64,000 nucleotides of DNA from Rhodoferax bucti (GCF_005876985.1 NZ_VAHD01000002.1:620001-684000), one strand, 5' to 3'; shown: positions 53,316 through 62,644, counted from the stretch's first letter. The notes: generated by a model not told the origin, from the letters alone. Made by a program: numbers and translations.

Positions 53316-54046
53316 GCATGGCAGATACAACGCTGGTGCTCTTGCCGGGCTTGATGTGCGATGCCGCCGTCTGGCAACCTGTGCTGCCGGGACTGCCGGC
53401 CGGGTGCAAGCCTTGGGTCGCGGACTACGGCTTGAGCCGCAGTTTGAGCGGCATGGCGGAACTCGTGCTCGCCCAGGCACCCGCCGGGCGCTTGGCGGTG
53501 GCGGGCCATTCCATGGGCGGACGGGTGGCGCTGGAGGTGCTGCGCCTGGCGCCCGAGCGGGTTAGCCATGTGGCTTTGCTGGATACCGGCCATTTACCCC
53601 GCCCCGCCGGAGAGGCCGGTGCGCAAGAGGCTGCCAAGCGCCACGCGCTGCTGGAGGTAGCCCGCAACCAGGGCGTGGCGGCCATGGCCCATGCTTGGGT
53701 GCAGGGCATGGTGCACCCCGATCGTCTGCAACACGCCGCCTTGCTGGACGCGGTGATCGCCATGTTCGCCCGCAAAAGTGCAGCGGTGTTTGCGGCACAG
53801 ATCGAGGCCCTGCTGAGCCGGCCGGATGCCAGTGATGTGCTGCGCAGCTTGCGCATTCCCACCCTGTTGCAGTGCGGGGCGCAAGATGCCTGGTCTCCGC
53901 CCGCGCAGCACGAAGCCATGCGCGCACTGGCACGCCATGCCGTGTTGGATGTGGTGGCCGATGCCGGCCACATGGCACCCATGGAGCGTCCCGAAGCCGT
54001 GGCGGCAAGCCTGGTGCGCTGGCTGCAGCGCGAGTCGACTGTATGA
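53312..54046 (+). CDS. Alpha/beta hydrolase
   Basis: 244 aa starting at GTG 53312 (or ATG 53318), overlapping the binding-protein stop. Nucleophile elbow AVAGHSMGGRVALEVLRLAP (Ser near residue 70), acid-bearing loop LQCGAQDAWSPPAQHEAM (Asp near 193), catalytic His in VADAGHMAPMERPEAV (near 222). MhpC/BioH-like size. Substrate unknown; co-transcription suggests it processes the compound taken up by the neighbouring binding protein. Its stop overlaps the next start by ATGA. Confidence 0.85.
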   Translation: MSMADTTLVLLPGLMCDAAVWQPVLPGLPAGCKPWVADYGLSRSLSGMAELVLAQAPAGRLAVAGHSMGGRVALEVLRLAPERVSHVALLDTGHLPRPAGEAGAQEAAKRHALLEVARNQGVAAMAHAWVQGMVHPDRLQHAALLDAVIAMFARKSAAVFAAQIEALLSRPDASDVLRSLRIPTLLQCGAQDAWSPPAQHEAMRALARHAVLDVVADAGHMAPMERPEAVAASLVRWLQRESTV

Positions 54047-54486
54047 GCACGCTCGCTGTGTGGGCGTTGCGCGCCGCCTGTTGTGACCTGGTACAGCAAG
54101 GGGCAGACGCTGTGGACGCGGGCCACGCGGAGGCCTTTGCAGCGCTTTTTACCCTTGATGGCAGCTTGCAGCGGCTGGATGGCACGGTGCTGCAAGGCCG
54201 CGCTGCCATTGCTGCTGCCTACGCGGCCCGCGACCCCGACCGGCTCACCCAGCACCTGGTCTGTAACCAACACGTCGATCTCGACGCACAGGCCACGGGC
54301 GCCACGGTGCGTAGCAAGGTGTTGCTGTGGAGCGGGCGCCATAGCAGCCCGCTGACTCCGCAGGGCCGTGCTGCAGATGCACTGAGCCAGGTCGGTGAGT
54401 TTGTGGACGCGCTGGTGCTAACCCCGGAAGGGTGGCGAATTCGCCACCGGGAGGCGCGTTTCATTCTGTTTCGCCGGGAGGGGTAA
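54043..54486 (+). CDS. SnoaL/NTF2-like protein
   Basis: 147 aa from ATG 54043. Alpha+beta cone pattern of SnoaL_4-like proteins: CCDLVQQGADAVDAGHAEAF, AALFTLDGSLQRLDG, VLQGRAAIAAAYAAR, then a strand-rich end VGEFVDALVLTPEGWRIRHR. Such proteins are ring-hydroxylating dioxygenase beta-like, isomerase or dehydratase folds; no catalytic residue can be named. Last gene of the run starting at the substrate-binding protein; a dispersed repeat follows directly at its stop. Confidence 0.75.
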   Translation: MSTLAVWALRAACCDLVQQGADAVDAGHAEAFAALFTLDGSLQRLDGTVLQGRAAIAAAYAARDPDRLTQHLVCNQHVDLDAQATGATVRSKVLLWSGRHSSPLTPQGRAADALSQVGEFVDALVLTPEGWRIRHREARFILFRREG

Positions 54487-54542
54487 TGCTATTGATTTGG
54501 TAGCTGCTTGCGCATATTTCATAAGGGCTATAGGCCTATTTG
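54486..54542 (+). repeat. Dispersed Comamonadaceae-type repeat, copy 8
   Basis: atgctattgatttggtagct, gcttgcgcatatttcataag and ggctataggcctattt. The gcgctag block is diverged to ggctata, but order and spacing are kept. Starts at the stop codon of the NTF2-like gene. Confidence 0.75.
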
Positions 54543-54641
54543 ACGCATGAGTGATGCCACGAGTTGCCGTGGAAAGCACTGCGTCAGTTAGTGGGCGAAG
54601 AATCGGCGGATTCAACGTTTACACCCTTACGCAGGCTCCCC

Positions 54642-55937
54642 ATGACGCACCAGCAGTCTTACGAACACAAGCGCACATCTGCCGACCAAGCCATACGGCA
54701 GGTGCGTGATGGCGACACCATCATCGTCCCTACCGGTGTGGGCGAGCCCCCCAGTTTGCTGACCGCGCTGTCAGAGCAGCGGCGCAGCTTTCGCGATGTG
54801 AAGGTGTGCCAGATTTTGGCCATGCGCAAGTACGGCTACATCGACCCCGACACCACCGAACATGTGCGCCACGTGGCCTTCTTTTTTGGCGGGGCCACAC
54901 GTGCCGGCGGGCAAGAGGGGTGGATTGACTTCATCCCCAACTACTTCTCGGAGATTCCGGCGCAAATCGAGCGTGGGCAGATGGCTGCGGATGTGGTTTT
55001 CGCCATGGCGTCGCCTATGGATGAGCACGGCTTCTTTGCGTTGAGCCTGGGGGCGGACTACACCATGGCGGCCGTCAAAAAGGCTCGCGCCGTGGTGCTT
55101 GAAGTGAACCCCAACGTGCCCTTTGCCTTTGGCAACTGCCATGTGCACATCTCGCAGGTGGCGGCCTTGCTGGAGAGCGATGCGCCGGTCATGGAAGTGG
55201 GCCTGCCCAAAATCGGGCCGGTGCAGCAGGCCATCGGCAAGTACGTGGCCGATTTGATTGACGATGGCTCCACCCTGCAGATCGGCTATGGCGGCATTCC
55301 CGATGCGGTGGTCATGCAGCTCACCGGCAAAAAGGACCTGGGCATCCACACCGAGATGATTGGCGACGGCATCATGACCCTGGTGGAGGCGGGCGCTGTG
55401 ACCAACCGGCGCAAGAACTTCATGCCCGGGAAAATGGTGGCCACCTTCGGCCTGGGTTCGGCCAAGCTCTACCGCTTTATGCACCGCAACCCGGGGCTGG
55501 AGATGCACCCGGTGGAGTTCACCAACGATCCGGCCATTGCCGGCCTGAACGACAACCTGGTGGCCATCAACGCCACCTTGCAGATCGACTTTTTGGGCCA
55601 GTGCGGCTCAGAGAGCCTGGGCCATGCGCCATATTCCGGCCCCGGTGGGCAGTCGGACTTTGTGCGCGCGGCCAACCGCTCCAAGGGCGGCAAGGCCTTC
55701 ATCGTGCTGCCGTCCACCGCCAAGGACGACACTATCTCCCGCATCGTGCCTTCGCTGTCGCCGTGCACCCACGTCACCACCAGCAAGAACGACATCAACT
55801 ACGTGGTGACCGAATACGGCGTGGCCCAGTTACGCGGCAAGTCCATGAAGCAGCGCACGCAAGCGCTCATCGCCATTGCTCACCCCAAGTTCCGCGACGA
55901 GCTGACCGCGCAGGCCAAGCAACTGAAAATTTTGTGA
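54642..55937 (+). CDS. Acetyl-CoA hydrolase/transferase-family protein
   Basis: 431 aa from ATG 54642. Family I CoA-transferase fold related to acetyl-CoA hydrolase, 4-hydroxybutyrate CoA-transferase and Cat1. Motifs: RDGDTIIVPTGVGEPPSLL, HGFFALSLGADYTMAAVKKA, LQIGYGGIPDAVVMQLTGKK, DFLGQCGSESLG (candidate catalytic Glu near residue 322) and SGPGGQSDFVRAANRSKGGK. The usual GxGG(F/Q) oxyanion loop is represented by PGGQSDF. Substrate unknown. Monocistronic; convergent with the alcohol dehydrogenase gene. Confidence 0.87.
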   Translation: MTHQQSYEHKRTSADQAIRQVRDGDTIIVPTGVGEPPSLLTALSEQRRSFRDVKVCQILAMRKYGYIDPDTTEHVRHVAFFFGGATRAGGQEGWIDFIPNYFSEIPAQIERGQMAADVVFAMASPMDEHGFFALSLGADYTMAAVKKARAVVLEVNPNVPFAFGNCHVHISQVAALLESDAPVMEVGLPKIGPVQQAIGKYVADLIDDGSTLQIGYGGIPDAVVMQLTGKKDLGIHTEMIGDGIMTLVEAGAVTNRRKNFMPGKMVATFGLGSAKLYRFMHRNPGLEMHPVEFTNDPAIAGLNDNLVAINATLQIDFLGQCGSESLGHAPYSGPGGQSDFVRAANRSKGGKAFIVLPSTAKDDTISRIVPSLSPCTHVTTSKNDINYVVTEYGVAQLRGKSMKQRTQALIAIAHPKFRDELTAQAKQLKIL

Positions 55938-55958
55938 GTCGTCGACCGGTAGAGAGTG

Positions 55959-56999
55959 TCAGAACTCGGTGATGACGGTGACGCCGGCCACCTCGAACTT
56001 GTCCATGTTCATCAGCGCATCAATTGACTGTTGCAGGTTGATTTTTTTGCCCACCAGCTTGTCAGGCGCCAGCTTGCCGGTGCGCACCATGTCCAGCATG
56101 GCGCCGTAGCGGTGGGCCTGCATGCCGTGGCTGCCCAAAATCTCCAACTCATGGGCAATCACCTTGGCCATGGGGATGGCGGGTGCGCTGTTCTCGGCCA
56201 GCATCAGCCCCACCTGCACATGCTTGCCGCGCCGGCGCAGGTTGCTGATGGAGTTGAAGCAGGTGGTGGGGTGGCCCAGTGCGTCCAGCGATACATGCGC
56301 GCCGCCTTGGGTGATCTCCATCACTGCGTCGACCACGTTGGCCACCTGGGTGGCGTTGACCGTGGCCACCGCGCCCATGGCGCGCGCCATGGCGAGCTTG
56401 TCGTCCGAGATGTCGATGGCCACCACGTTGGCGCCCACTGCGTGGGCAATCATGATGGCCGATAGGCCCACGCCACCACAGCCGTGCACCGCTACCCATT
56501 GGCCTGCTGAGGTTTTGCCCTGATCGACCACGGCGCGGAAGGAGGTCACAAAGCGGCAACCCAGGCTGGCAGCGGTGGCGAAGTCCAGCGTCTCGGGCAG
56601 GGCCACGAGGTTCAGGTCCGCCTTGTGGATGGACACGTATTGCGCGAACGAACCCCAGTGGGTGAAGCCGGGCTGGAACTGCTTTTCGCACACCTGCTGG
56701 TTGCCGGAGTGGCACTCCGGGCAGCTGCCACAACCGCCCACAAAAGGCACGGTCACGCGGTCGCCCACCTTCCAGCGGGTCACGTCTTTGCCCACGGCTT
56801 CCACCGTGCCCGCCAGCTCATGGCCGGGCACGTGGGGCAGCACGATGTCGGTGTCATGCCCCACCCAGCCATGCCAGTCGCTGCGGCATACGCCGGTGGC
56901 CTGCACCTTGACGACCACGCCATGTGTCTCGGGCGTCGGGTCCGGCACGGTTTGCAGGCGGGGTGGGGCAGAGAAGGCTTCGTAGACAACGGCTTGCAT
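55959..56999 (-). CDS. Zinc-dependent alcohol dehydrogenase (MDR family)
   Basis: 346 aa from ATG 56999. Catalytic-zinc residues in [10 protein letters not shown] and [12 protein letters not shown]; structural-zinc cysteines in [23 protein letters not shown]-binding [20 protein letters not shown] with acidic IDISD at the strand end, favouring NAD over NADP. Oxidises an alcohol to aldehyde or the reverse; substrate unknown. The open frame above 56999 includes non-homologous sequence. Confidence 0.92.
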   Translation of the reverse strand: MQAVVYEAFSAPPRLQTVPDPTPETHGVVVKVQATGVCRSDWHGWVGHDTDIVLPHVPGHELAGTVEAVGKDVTRWKVGDRVTVPFVGGCGSCPECHSGNQQVCEKQFQPGFTHWGSFAQYVSIHKADLNLVALPETLDFATAASLGCRFVTSFRAVVDQGKTSAGQWVAVHGCGGVGLSAIMIAHAVGANVVAIDISDDKLAMARAMGAVATVNATQVANVVDAVMEITQGGAHVSLDALGHPTTCFNSISNLRRRGKHVQVGLMLAENSAPAIPMAKVIAHELEILGSHGMQAHRYGAMLDMVRTGKLAPDKLVGKKINLQQSIDALMNMDKFEVAGVTVITEF

Positions 57000-57157
57000 G
57001 GGAGGTCCTTGAGGGGGCTGGGAAATAGCGCACATGGTAACGGGCGCATTCCGGTGCGCGCGGCCGAGGCCCATCACGGCTTCCAAGCAAACCTTCTACA
57101 TGTTCTACTCCCTGAGCTGCCATTTCATCGCCGCCAACTTCATTGAAAAATCAACCC

Positions 57158-58210
57158 ATGTCCCCCCTGATGAATGCACCCGCTTTGCGTGGTGGCCTGC
57201 TGGCCCTGCTTGCCGCTGTGCTGTTTGGTGTCAGCACGCCACTGGTACAAAAACTTGGGGTGGGGCTCGGGGCATTCAGCACAGCGGCATGGCTCTATGG
57301 CGGTGCCGCCGTGGTGGGGCTATTCACCCGGCGCCCCCGTGAGCAAGAGGCTCGATTGCAACGGTCAGACTTGCCGCGATTGGCAGCCATGGCTTTATTT
57401 GGCGCAGCCATGGGGCCGGTTGCCTTGGCGTGGGGGCTGCAGCGCACCAGTGGCACCAGTGCGTCGCTCATGCTGACCTTGGAGGCGCTGTTCACTGCCG
57501 TGCTGGCGTGGCGCCTGTATGGCGAGAGCATGGATAAACGCGTCTGGCTCGCCATGCTGCTCTTGCTTGCGGGCGGAATGGCCTTGGTGCTGGACCAAGG
57601 CATGCTGGGCAGCGTGCAAACCTTGGGGCTATTGGCTGTATTGGTTGCAACCGCGTCGTGGGGCGTTGACAACACGCTGTCACGGGAACTTGCCGAAAGA
57701 GACCCGAGCCAGGTCGTGGTGGTCAAAGCCGCCATGGGCACGGTTTTGACCATGGTGCTTGCCTGGCTCAGCGGTGAGTCCTTGCCAAGCCTGTATGTTG
57801 GATTGGGGCTGCTGGCCGTGGGTGCCACCGGGTATGGCTTGAGTTTGCGCTTTTATCTGCTGGCGCAAAGAGCCTTTGGTGCAGCACGCACGGGGTCTGT
57901 TTTCGCTTTTGCACCGTTCATCGGTGCCTTTGTGGCATTCGGCTTGGGCGACCGATCAGCTGGTTTCTTGATGGCAGTCGGAGGGAGCTTGATGTTGTGC
58001 GGTGTGGCCCTCCACCTGGCAGAGAGCCATGGTCACGAGCACGACCATGAAGCCCTGGATCATGAGCATGCCCACGACCATAACGATGGGCATCACAACC
58101 ACACCCACTCCCCCATGCCCGTCGGGGTGCACAGCCACAGGCATGTCCATGAGCCCTTGCGGCACAGCCATACGCACGTGCCCGATGTGCATCATCAGCA
58201 TGTGCATTGA
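57158..58210 (+). CDS. EamA/DMT exporter with a histidine-rich cytoplasmic tail
   Basis: 350 aa from ATG 57158. Ten helices in two EamA repeats: GGLLALLAAVLFGVSTPLVQ, LQRTSGTSASLMLTLEALFT in the first, LLAVLVATASWGVDNTLSRE and RTGSVFAFAPFIGAFVAFGL in the second. The last 60-65 residues (from about 287) contain about two dozen histidines in HxH and HD runs (SHGHEHDHEALDHEHAHDHN). This tail suggests binding of Ni, Co, Zn or Cu and a role in metal export or sensing. No metal regulator is adjacent. Confidence 0.88.
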   Translation: MSPLMNAPALRGGLLALLAAVLFGVSTPLVQKLGVGLGAFSTAAWLYGGAAVVGLFTRRPREQEARLQRSDLPRLAAMALFGAAMGPVALAWGLQRTSGTSASLMLTLEALFTAVLAWRLYGESMDKRVWLAMLLLLAGGMALVLDQGMLGSVQTLGLLAVLVATASWGVDNTLSRELAERDPSQVVVVKAAMGTVLTMVLAWLSGESLPSLYVGLGLLAVGATGYGLSLRFYLLAQRAFGAARTGSVFAFAPFIGAFVAFGLGDRSAGFLMAVGGSLMLCGVALHLAESHGHEHDHEALDHEHAHDHNDGHHNHTHSPMPVGVHSHRHVHEPLRHSHTHVPDVHHQHVH

Positions 58211-58247
58211 GCCGCCGCGTGCTGTGTGATTAGCCGCCCTGAGTGCT

Positions 58248-58418
58248 TCAGCCCTTGGGAGGCGTCGCTTTCTGTGGGGCTGCGGTTGCGGGCTTCTTTT
58301 CCCGGAACTTGGCTGCCGCTGCCGCCTTGTTGCGGGCACGCTCACCCATGACGCGGTCCAGCTCCTGCTGGCTCCCGCTTCGTTTCATGTTGGGGTCTTT
58401 TCCAAATACGCCGGCCAT
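58248..58418 (-). CDS. Small basic protein, 56 residues
   Basis: Reads MAGVFGKDPNMKRSGSQQEL, DRVMGERARNKAAAAAKFRE and KKPATAAPQKATPPKG. Lysine/alanine/proline-rich C-terminus like that of small nucleic-acid-associated proteins. A GGAAA ribosome-binding site precedes ATG 58418 on the minus strand. The first half looks conserved-protein-like rather than random, but the family is unknown to me. Confidence 0.55.
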   Translation of the reverse strand: MAGVFGKDPNMKRSGSQQELDRVMGERARNKAAAAAKFREKKPATAAPQKATPPKG

Positions 58419-58496
58419 AGTGATGTTTCCTTTGGTCCAGTCTACCTGACATCCCCCGGGGTGGTTGGTCTCCGTCTTGAGGATGTCGTATCACCA

Positions 58497-58557
58497 ATTT
58501 GCTATCAAATTAGTAGCTGGTTGCGCATATTCCGCGAGCGCTAGCGGCGCATTTTTC
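58497..58557 (+). repeat. Dispersed Comamonadaceae-type repeat, copy 9
   Basis: tttgctatcaaattagtagc, tggttgcgcatattccgcga and gcgctagcggcgcattttt. Lies in the gap between the small basic-protein gene and the 3' end of kynA. Confidence 0.85.
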
Positions 58558-58568
58558 TTGTAACTGGC

Positions 58569-59408
58569 CTACAGCGCCGTCCGCAGCGTCCAGATCTCGG
58601 GGAAGAGCACCACATCCAGCATCTTGCGCAAGTAGCTCACGCCGCCGGTGCCCCCGGTGCCGCGCTTGAAGCCGATGACGCGCTCCACGGTGGTGACGTG
58701 GCGGAAGCGCCAGAGGCGGAAGGCGTCTTCCAAATCGGTCAGCTCCTCGGCCAGTTGGTACAGGTCCCAGTGCGCCTTGGGGTCGCGGTAGACCTGCAGC
58801 CACGCCGCTTCCACCTCTGGGCTGGCGGTGTAAGGCTGGGTCCAGTCGCGCTGCAGGTGGCTGGCAGGCAGTGCAATCCCACGGCGGGCCATGAGCTTGA
58901 GGGCTTCGTCGTACAAAGACGGCGCTTCATACGCGGCCTGCACCAGCGCCAAGCGCTCGGGCGCATGGGCGTGGGGCTTGAGCATGGCGGCGTTTTTGTT
59001 GCCCAGCGAGAACTCAATGCACCGGTACTGAAAGCTTTGGAACCCGCTGCTCTGGCCCAGGTAGGGGCGCATGGCGGTGTACTCGGGGGGCGTCATAGTG
59101 GCTAGCACGTCCCAGGCGTGCACCAGCTGCTCCATGATTTTGCTTACACGCGCCAGCATCTTGAAGGCGGGTGGCAAGTCGTCCTGCGCGATATGCGCCA
59201 TAGCGGCAGTGAGCTCATGCAGCATGAGCTTCATCCACAGCTCGCTGGTCTGGTGCTGGATGATGAACAGCAGCTCGTCGTGCGTGGGCGAGAGCGTGTG
59301 CTGCGCCGACAGGATGGTGTCGATTTGCAGGTAGTCGCCATAGCTCATGGTTTTGCTGAAGTCGAGCTGGGCCTTTTCGTCAGCGACGATTTTTTCGGTA
59401 GAGGTCAT
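58569..59408 (-). CDS. kynA: Tryptophan 2,3-dioxygenase
   Basis: 279 aa, normal for bacterial TDO. Haem enzyme opening the indole ring to N-formylkynurenine. Motifs: [40 protein letters not shown] (distal pocket), [19 protein letters not shown], the proximal haem histidine in [20 protein letters not shown] and [13 protein letters not shown]. Downstream of kynU on the same strand; a 305-bp structured gap separates them. No kynB gene is present in the window. Confidence 0.96.
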   Translation of the reverse strand: MTSTEKIVADEKAQLDFSKTMSYGDYLQIDTILSAQHTLSPTHDELLFIIQHQTSELWMKLMLHELTAAMAHIAQDDLPPAFKMLARVSKIMEQLVHAWDVLATMTPPEYTAMRPYLGQSSGFQSFQYRCIEFSLGNKNAAMLKPHAHAPERLALVQAAYEAPSLYDEALKLMARRGIALPASHLQRDWTQPYTASPEVEAAWLQVYRDPKAHWDLYQLAEELTDLEDAFRLWRFRHVTTVERVIGFKRGTGGTGGVSYLRKMLDVVLFPEIWTLRTAL

Positions 59409-59713
59409 GGTTGGCTTTGTTCTTTAGTCGTGTTTTGGTGATCGCTGAAACGGAGAGCGGGGTATGGGCTATGGCCTCATCAGATCCTTCGGATCAGCAA
59501 ATCGGCCATAACCCATACCCCGCTCTCCGTCCCGGCTCCGGGGTGGGCGATACAAAACGTGTGCGGGTGTCTCGGCGTCACTGTCGCTCGCACCCAAGGC
59601 GGGGAGGTGGTGCAGGTCTGGGCCGATTTGCTGCTCCGAAGGAGCTGATGAGGCCCGGGCCTGTACCGCCTACCTGCCGTGCGAGCACCCATCAAAACCT
59701 TGGCAGCTGGCTT
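59409..59713. repeat. Structured non-coding segment between kynU and kynA
   Basis: 305 bp without a gene. Arms of 25 bp (59452-59476 and 59504-59528, one mismatch; core GGAGAGCGGGGTATGGG) form a large inverted repeat. Its loop holds a smaller hairpin GATCC-TTC-GGATC (59483-59495). The 35-bp inner unit 59473-59507 occurs again inverted at 59621-59655, where the hairpin stem is GCTCC/GGAGC: an A-T pair replaced by C-G, conserving pairing. It looks like a REP/BIME-type element pair. Short frames crossing it on both strands contain the same translated repeat and are not genes. Confidence 0.75.
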
Positions 59714-61024
59714 TCAGGTCACCGCATGCTTCTGGTTGAACTCCGCCTTTTGCCACTCGCCAGTTTCCAAGACCTGGCGCAAGTGCTCCACCGCGTTCCA
59801 CACATCTTCAAACCCGATGTACAGCGGCGTGAAGCCAAAGCGCAAGATGTCTTTGTGGATGCCACCATCGCCCGCACGGTAGTCCCCAATCACCCCGCGC
59901 GTAATCAGTGCCTGCACGATGGCAAAGGCGCCAGAGCCCAAGTCGCCACCAGCGGTGTGCTCGCGGGTCAGGCACACCTGCGAACCCCGCTGGGCGTGCT
60001 CACGTGGGGTCGCCAGGCCCAGGCCGTAGCCTTGGCAGCGCTCTTCCACCAGCTTGATAAACAGGTCCGTCAACACCAGTGACTTGGCGCGCAGGGCCGT
60101 CATGCCGCCCAATTTTTCGGCTGCCTCAAAGCCTTCTAGGCCGCAGCCCAAGAGCGACATGCTGACGATGGGCTGGGTGCCGCACAGGTAGCGGGTGATG
60201 CCGGGGGCAGGTTGGTAATCGGGGGTGAAGGCAAAGGGTGCCGCGTGGCCCCACCAGCCGGCCAGGGGCTGCCAGAAGCGGTCGGCGTGCTGGGGGTGCA
60301 CCCACACAAAGGCCGGCGCGCCGGGGCCGCCGTTCAGGTACTTGTAGCCGCAGCCCACCGAAAAGTCGGCGCCCGAGGCTTTGAGCGTCACCGGCACCGC
60401 GCCTGCGCTGTGCGCCAGGTCCCAAATCATCAAAGCGCCGGCGGCGTGAGCCGCAGCGGTTACGGCAGGCATGTCGTGCATCGCGCCAGTGCGGTAGTTC
60501 ACGTGGGTGAGCATCAGCACGGCCACGTCGGCCGTGAGTGCGGCAGCAATCTCTTCGGGCTCCACCAACTTCAGGGTGTAGCCGCGCTCTTTGCACAGGC
60601 CTTCGGCGATGTAGAGGTCGGTGGGGAAGTTGCTGCGCTCGCTCACGATGAGCTTGCGGTCGGGCGCGTCCTGCGCGGCGATGGACAGGGCAGCAGACAG
60701 CACCTTGAACAGGTTGATGGAGGTGCTGTCGGTGGCCACCACCTCATCGGCGTCCGCACCAATCAGGGGGGCAATACGATTGCCCAAGCGCTGCGGCAGG
60801 CTGAACCATCCCGCGGTGTTCCAAGAGCGGATCAGGCCTTGGCCCCACTCCTGGGTGACGACTTCGGCCGCACGGGCGGCGGCGGTTTTGGGCATCACGC
60901 CCAGCGAATTGCCGTCGAGGTAGATCACGCCTGCGGGAATGTCGAACAGGTCGCGCAAAGGGCGCAGGGCATCTGCAGCATCCAGTGCCTGGCAATGAGA
61001 GAGGGTGGTGGGGGTTGTGCTCAT
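59714..61024 (-). CDS. kynU: Kynureninase
   Basis: 436 aa from ATG 61024. PLP enzyme cleaving L-kynurenine to anthranilate and alanine. Motifs: [80 protein letters not shown] and the PLP lysine in [21 protein letters not shown]-terminal [20 protein letters not shown]. Together with KynA it makes the kynurenine route to anthranilate. Confidence 0.96.
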   Translation of the reverse strand: MSTTPTTLSHCQALDAADALRPLRDLFDIPAGVIYLDGNSLGVMPKTAAARAAEVVTQEWGQGLIRSWNTAGWFSLPQRLGNRIAPLIGADADEVVATDSTSINLFKVLSAALSIAAQDAPDRKLIVSERSNFPTDLYIAEGLCKERGYTLKLVEPEEIAAALTADVAVLMLTHVNYRTGAMHDMPAVTAAAHAAGALMIWDLAHSAGAVPVTLKASGADFSVGCGYKYLNGGPGAPAFVWVHPQHADRFWQPLAGWWGHAAPFAFTPDYQPAPGITRYLCGTQPIVSMSLLGCGLEGFEAAEKLGGMTALRAKSLVLTDLFIKLVEERCQGYGLGLATPREHAQRGSQVCLTREHTAGGDLGSGAFAIVQALITRGVIGDYRAGDGGIHKDILRFGFTPLYIGFEDVWNAVEHLRQVLETGEWQKAEFNQKHAVT

Positions 61025-61141
61025 GTCAATCCTCAAGTTCGTAAAGCGGCGCAAAGTTAACACTTGGTTTCAATGCGTGGTGTCGGTTATTTTCAACAGG
61101 TTCACAATCGGGTTTTGGTTGCCGCGAGGCGAGGAGTTGGT

Positions 61142-61645
61142 ATGCAGGTTTCGTTTCACACCGCTCAGGTTTTTTGGCGTTCAGCGTCGCTGGTGGCCGC
61201 AGGACTGGCGCTTGCAGTCAGCGCAAATGCGGGCAAGCCCGAGTGGGCGGGCAAAGGGCATGGCAAACACGGCGAAGACGAGCAGCGCTCAGAGCACCGG
61301 CAAGAGCAGGGCACCTCGGTGGAGATTCGCGTGGGCGGCTATTTTGGCGACGAGCAGCGCCGTGCGGCGTCGGACTACTACGGCCAAGAGCAAGCCAAGG
61401 GCCGCTGCCCGCCCGGTTTGGCCAAGAAAAACAATGGCTGCCAGCCACCGGGGCAAGCCAAGAAGTGGTCACGCGGCCAGCCCTTGCCGAGAGATGTGGT
61501 GTTTTACCCGGTGCCGCGCGCAGTCAGCGTAAAAATCGGACTGCCGCCGGCCGGCTACAAATATGTGCGGGTGGCGAATGACATTCTGCTCATCGCGATT
61601 GGCACCAGCATGGTGGTGGATGCGATGGAAGACCTGATGCGCTAA
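61142..61645 (+). CDS. CigR/RcnB-like secreted protein
   Basis: 167 aa from ATG 61142. Signal peptide ends at LAVSANAG. The mature part is charged (KGHGKHGEDEQRSEHRQEQG), followed by GRCPPGLAKKNNGCQPPGQA with two cysteines, then PLPRDVVFYPVP and the conserved end PPAGYKYVRVANDILLIAIG, TSMVVDAMEDL. This matches the CigR family (RcnB-like periplasmic/inner-membrane proteins). In Salmonella, CigR is an anti-virulence regulator; here the role is unknown. Single gene between kynU (divergent) and argF (convergent). Confidence 0.8.
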   Translation: MQVSFHTAQVFWRSASLVAAGLALAVSANAGKPEWAGKGHGKHGEDEQRSEHRQEQGTSVEIRVGGYFGDEQRRAASDYYGQEQAKGRCPPGLAKKNNGCQPPGQAKKWSRGQPLPRDVVFYPVPRAVSVKIGLPPAGYKYVRVANDILLIAIGTSMVVDAMEDLMR

Positions 61646-61672
61646 GCCCCGCGCGCATCAGGCGCAGGCAAC

Positions 61673-62644
61673 TCAGAGCTTGCCGAGCAGCAGGTACTCC
61701 ATCAGTGCCTTCTGCACGTGCATGCGGTTTTCGGCCTCGTCCCAGACCACGCTTTGCGGGCCATCGATGACTTCGGCTTCCACCTCTTCGCCCCGGTGGG
61801 CGGGCAGGCAGTGCATGAAGAGGGCGTTGGGCGCGGCCACCGCCATCATCTTGCGGTCCACGCACCAGGCGGCAAAGGCTTTGCGGCGGACTTCGTTTTC
61901 GGCCTCGTAGCCCATGCTGGTCCACACATCGGTGGTGATCAGGTCGGCACCTTGGCAGGCTTCCATCGGATCGCTATAGGTTTTATAGCTGCCCGCGCCC
62001 ATTCCACCGGCGCTGGCGGCCAATTTCTCATTGACTTCATAGCCGCTGGGGGTGGACACACGCAAGTGGAAGCCCAGCTTGGCGGCGGCCTGCAGCCAGG
62101 TGTTGGCCATGTTGTTGCCGTCGCCCACCCAGGTCACGGTTTTGCCCTGGATGGGGCCGCGGTGCTCGATGTAGGTGAAGATGTCCGCCAAGATCTGGCA
62201 GGGGTGGAATTCGTTGGTCAGGCCGTTAATGACGGGCACCCGCGAGTTGGCCGCAAAGGCTTGTAGCTTGGTTTGCTCGTAGGTACGGATCATCACGATG
62301 TCGGTCATGCGGCTGATGACCTTGGCGCTGTCCTCAATCGGCTCGGAGCGGCCGAGCTGGCTGTCTCCGGTGGTGAGGTGCACCACGCTGCCGCCCAGCT
62401 GGTACATGCCGGCCTCGAAGCTCACGCGGGTGCGGGTGGATGCCTTCTCGAAGATCATGGCCAGCGTGCGGTCGGCCAGCGGGTGGTGGCGCTCAAAGGT
62501 CTTGAACTTGCGCTTGATGAAGGCTGCGCGCTCCAGCAGGTAAGCGTATTCGTCGGCGCTGAAGTCGTCGAACTGCAGGTAGTGCCGCACTGGCGGCGCG
62601 CCTTGGGGCAGGGTGCTGGGGACGGCGTTGCTGGAGAGGCTCAT
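61673..62644 (-). CDS. argF: Ornithine carbamoyltransferase
   Basis: 323 aa. Makes citrulline from ornithine and carbamoyl phosphate. Carbamoyl-phosphate site FEKASTRTRVSFEAGMYQLG (STRTR near residue 70), FHPCQILADIFTYIEHRG, ornithine loop DVWTSMGYEAENEVR and HCLPAHRGEEVEAEVIDGPQ. Its ATG overlaps the argD stop by ATGA, so the two arginine genes are translationally coupled. C-terminus LMEYLLLGKL is complete. Confidence 0.96.
   Translation of the reverse strand: MSLSSNAVPSTLPQGAPPVRHYLQFDDFSADEYAYLLERAAFIKRKFKTFERHHPLADRTLAMIFEKASTRTRVSFEAGMYQLGGSVVHLTTGDSQLGRSEPIEDSAKVISRMTDIVMIRTYEQTKLQAFAANSRVPVINGLTNEFHPCQILADIFTYIEHRGPIQGKTVTWVGDGNNMANTWLQAAAKLGFHLRVSTPSGYEVNEKLAASAGGMGAGSYKTYSDPMEACQGADLITTDVWTSMGYEAENEVRRKAFAAWCVDRKMMAVAAPNALFMHCLPAHRGEEVEAEVIDGPQSVVWDEAENRMHVQKALMEYLLLGKL

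Noticed and set aside
53312..54046. Alpha/beta hydrolase as the missing kynB formamidase
   Set aside because: It is 5 kb away in another operon, has the ordinary GHSMGG elbow and lacks the metal-dependent KynB motifs.
58243..58449. Plus-strand 68-codon frame over the small basic-protein gene
   Set aside because: The minus-strand frame has a better ribosome-binding site and a protein-like composition.
59411..60082. Plus-strand 223-codon frame across the kynU-kynA gap
   Set aside because: It crosses the inverted repeats and the end of kynU; its translated peptide ETESGVWAMA recurs in the opposite-strand frame only because the DNA is an inverted repeat.
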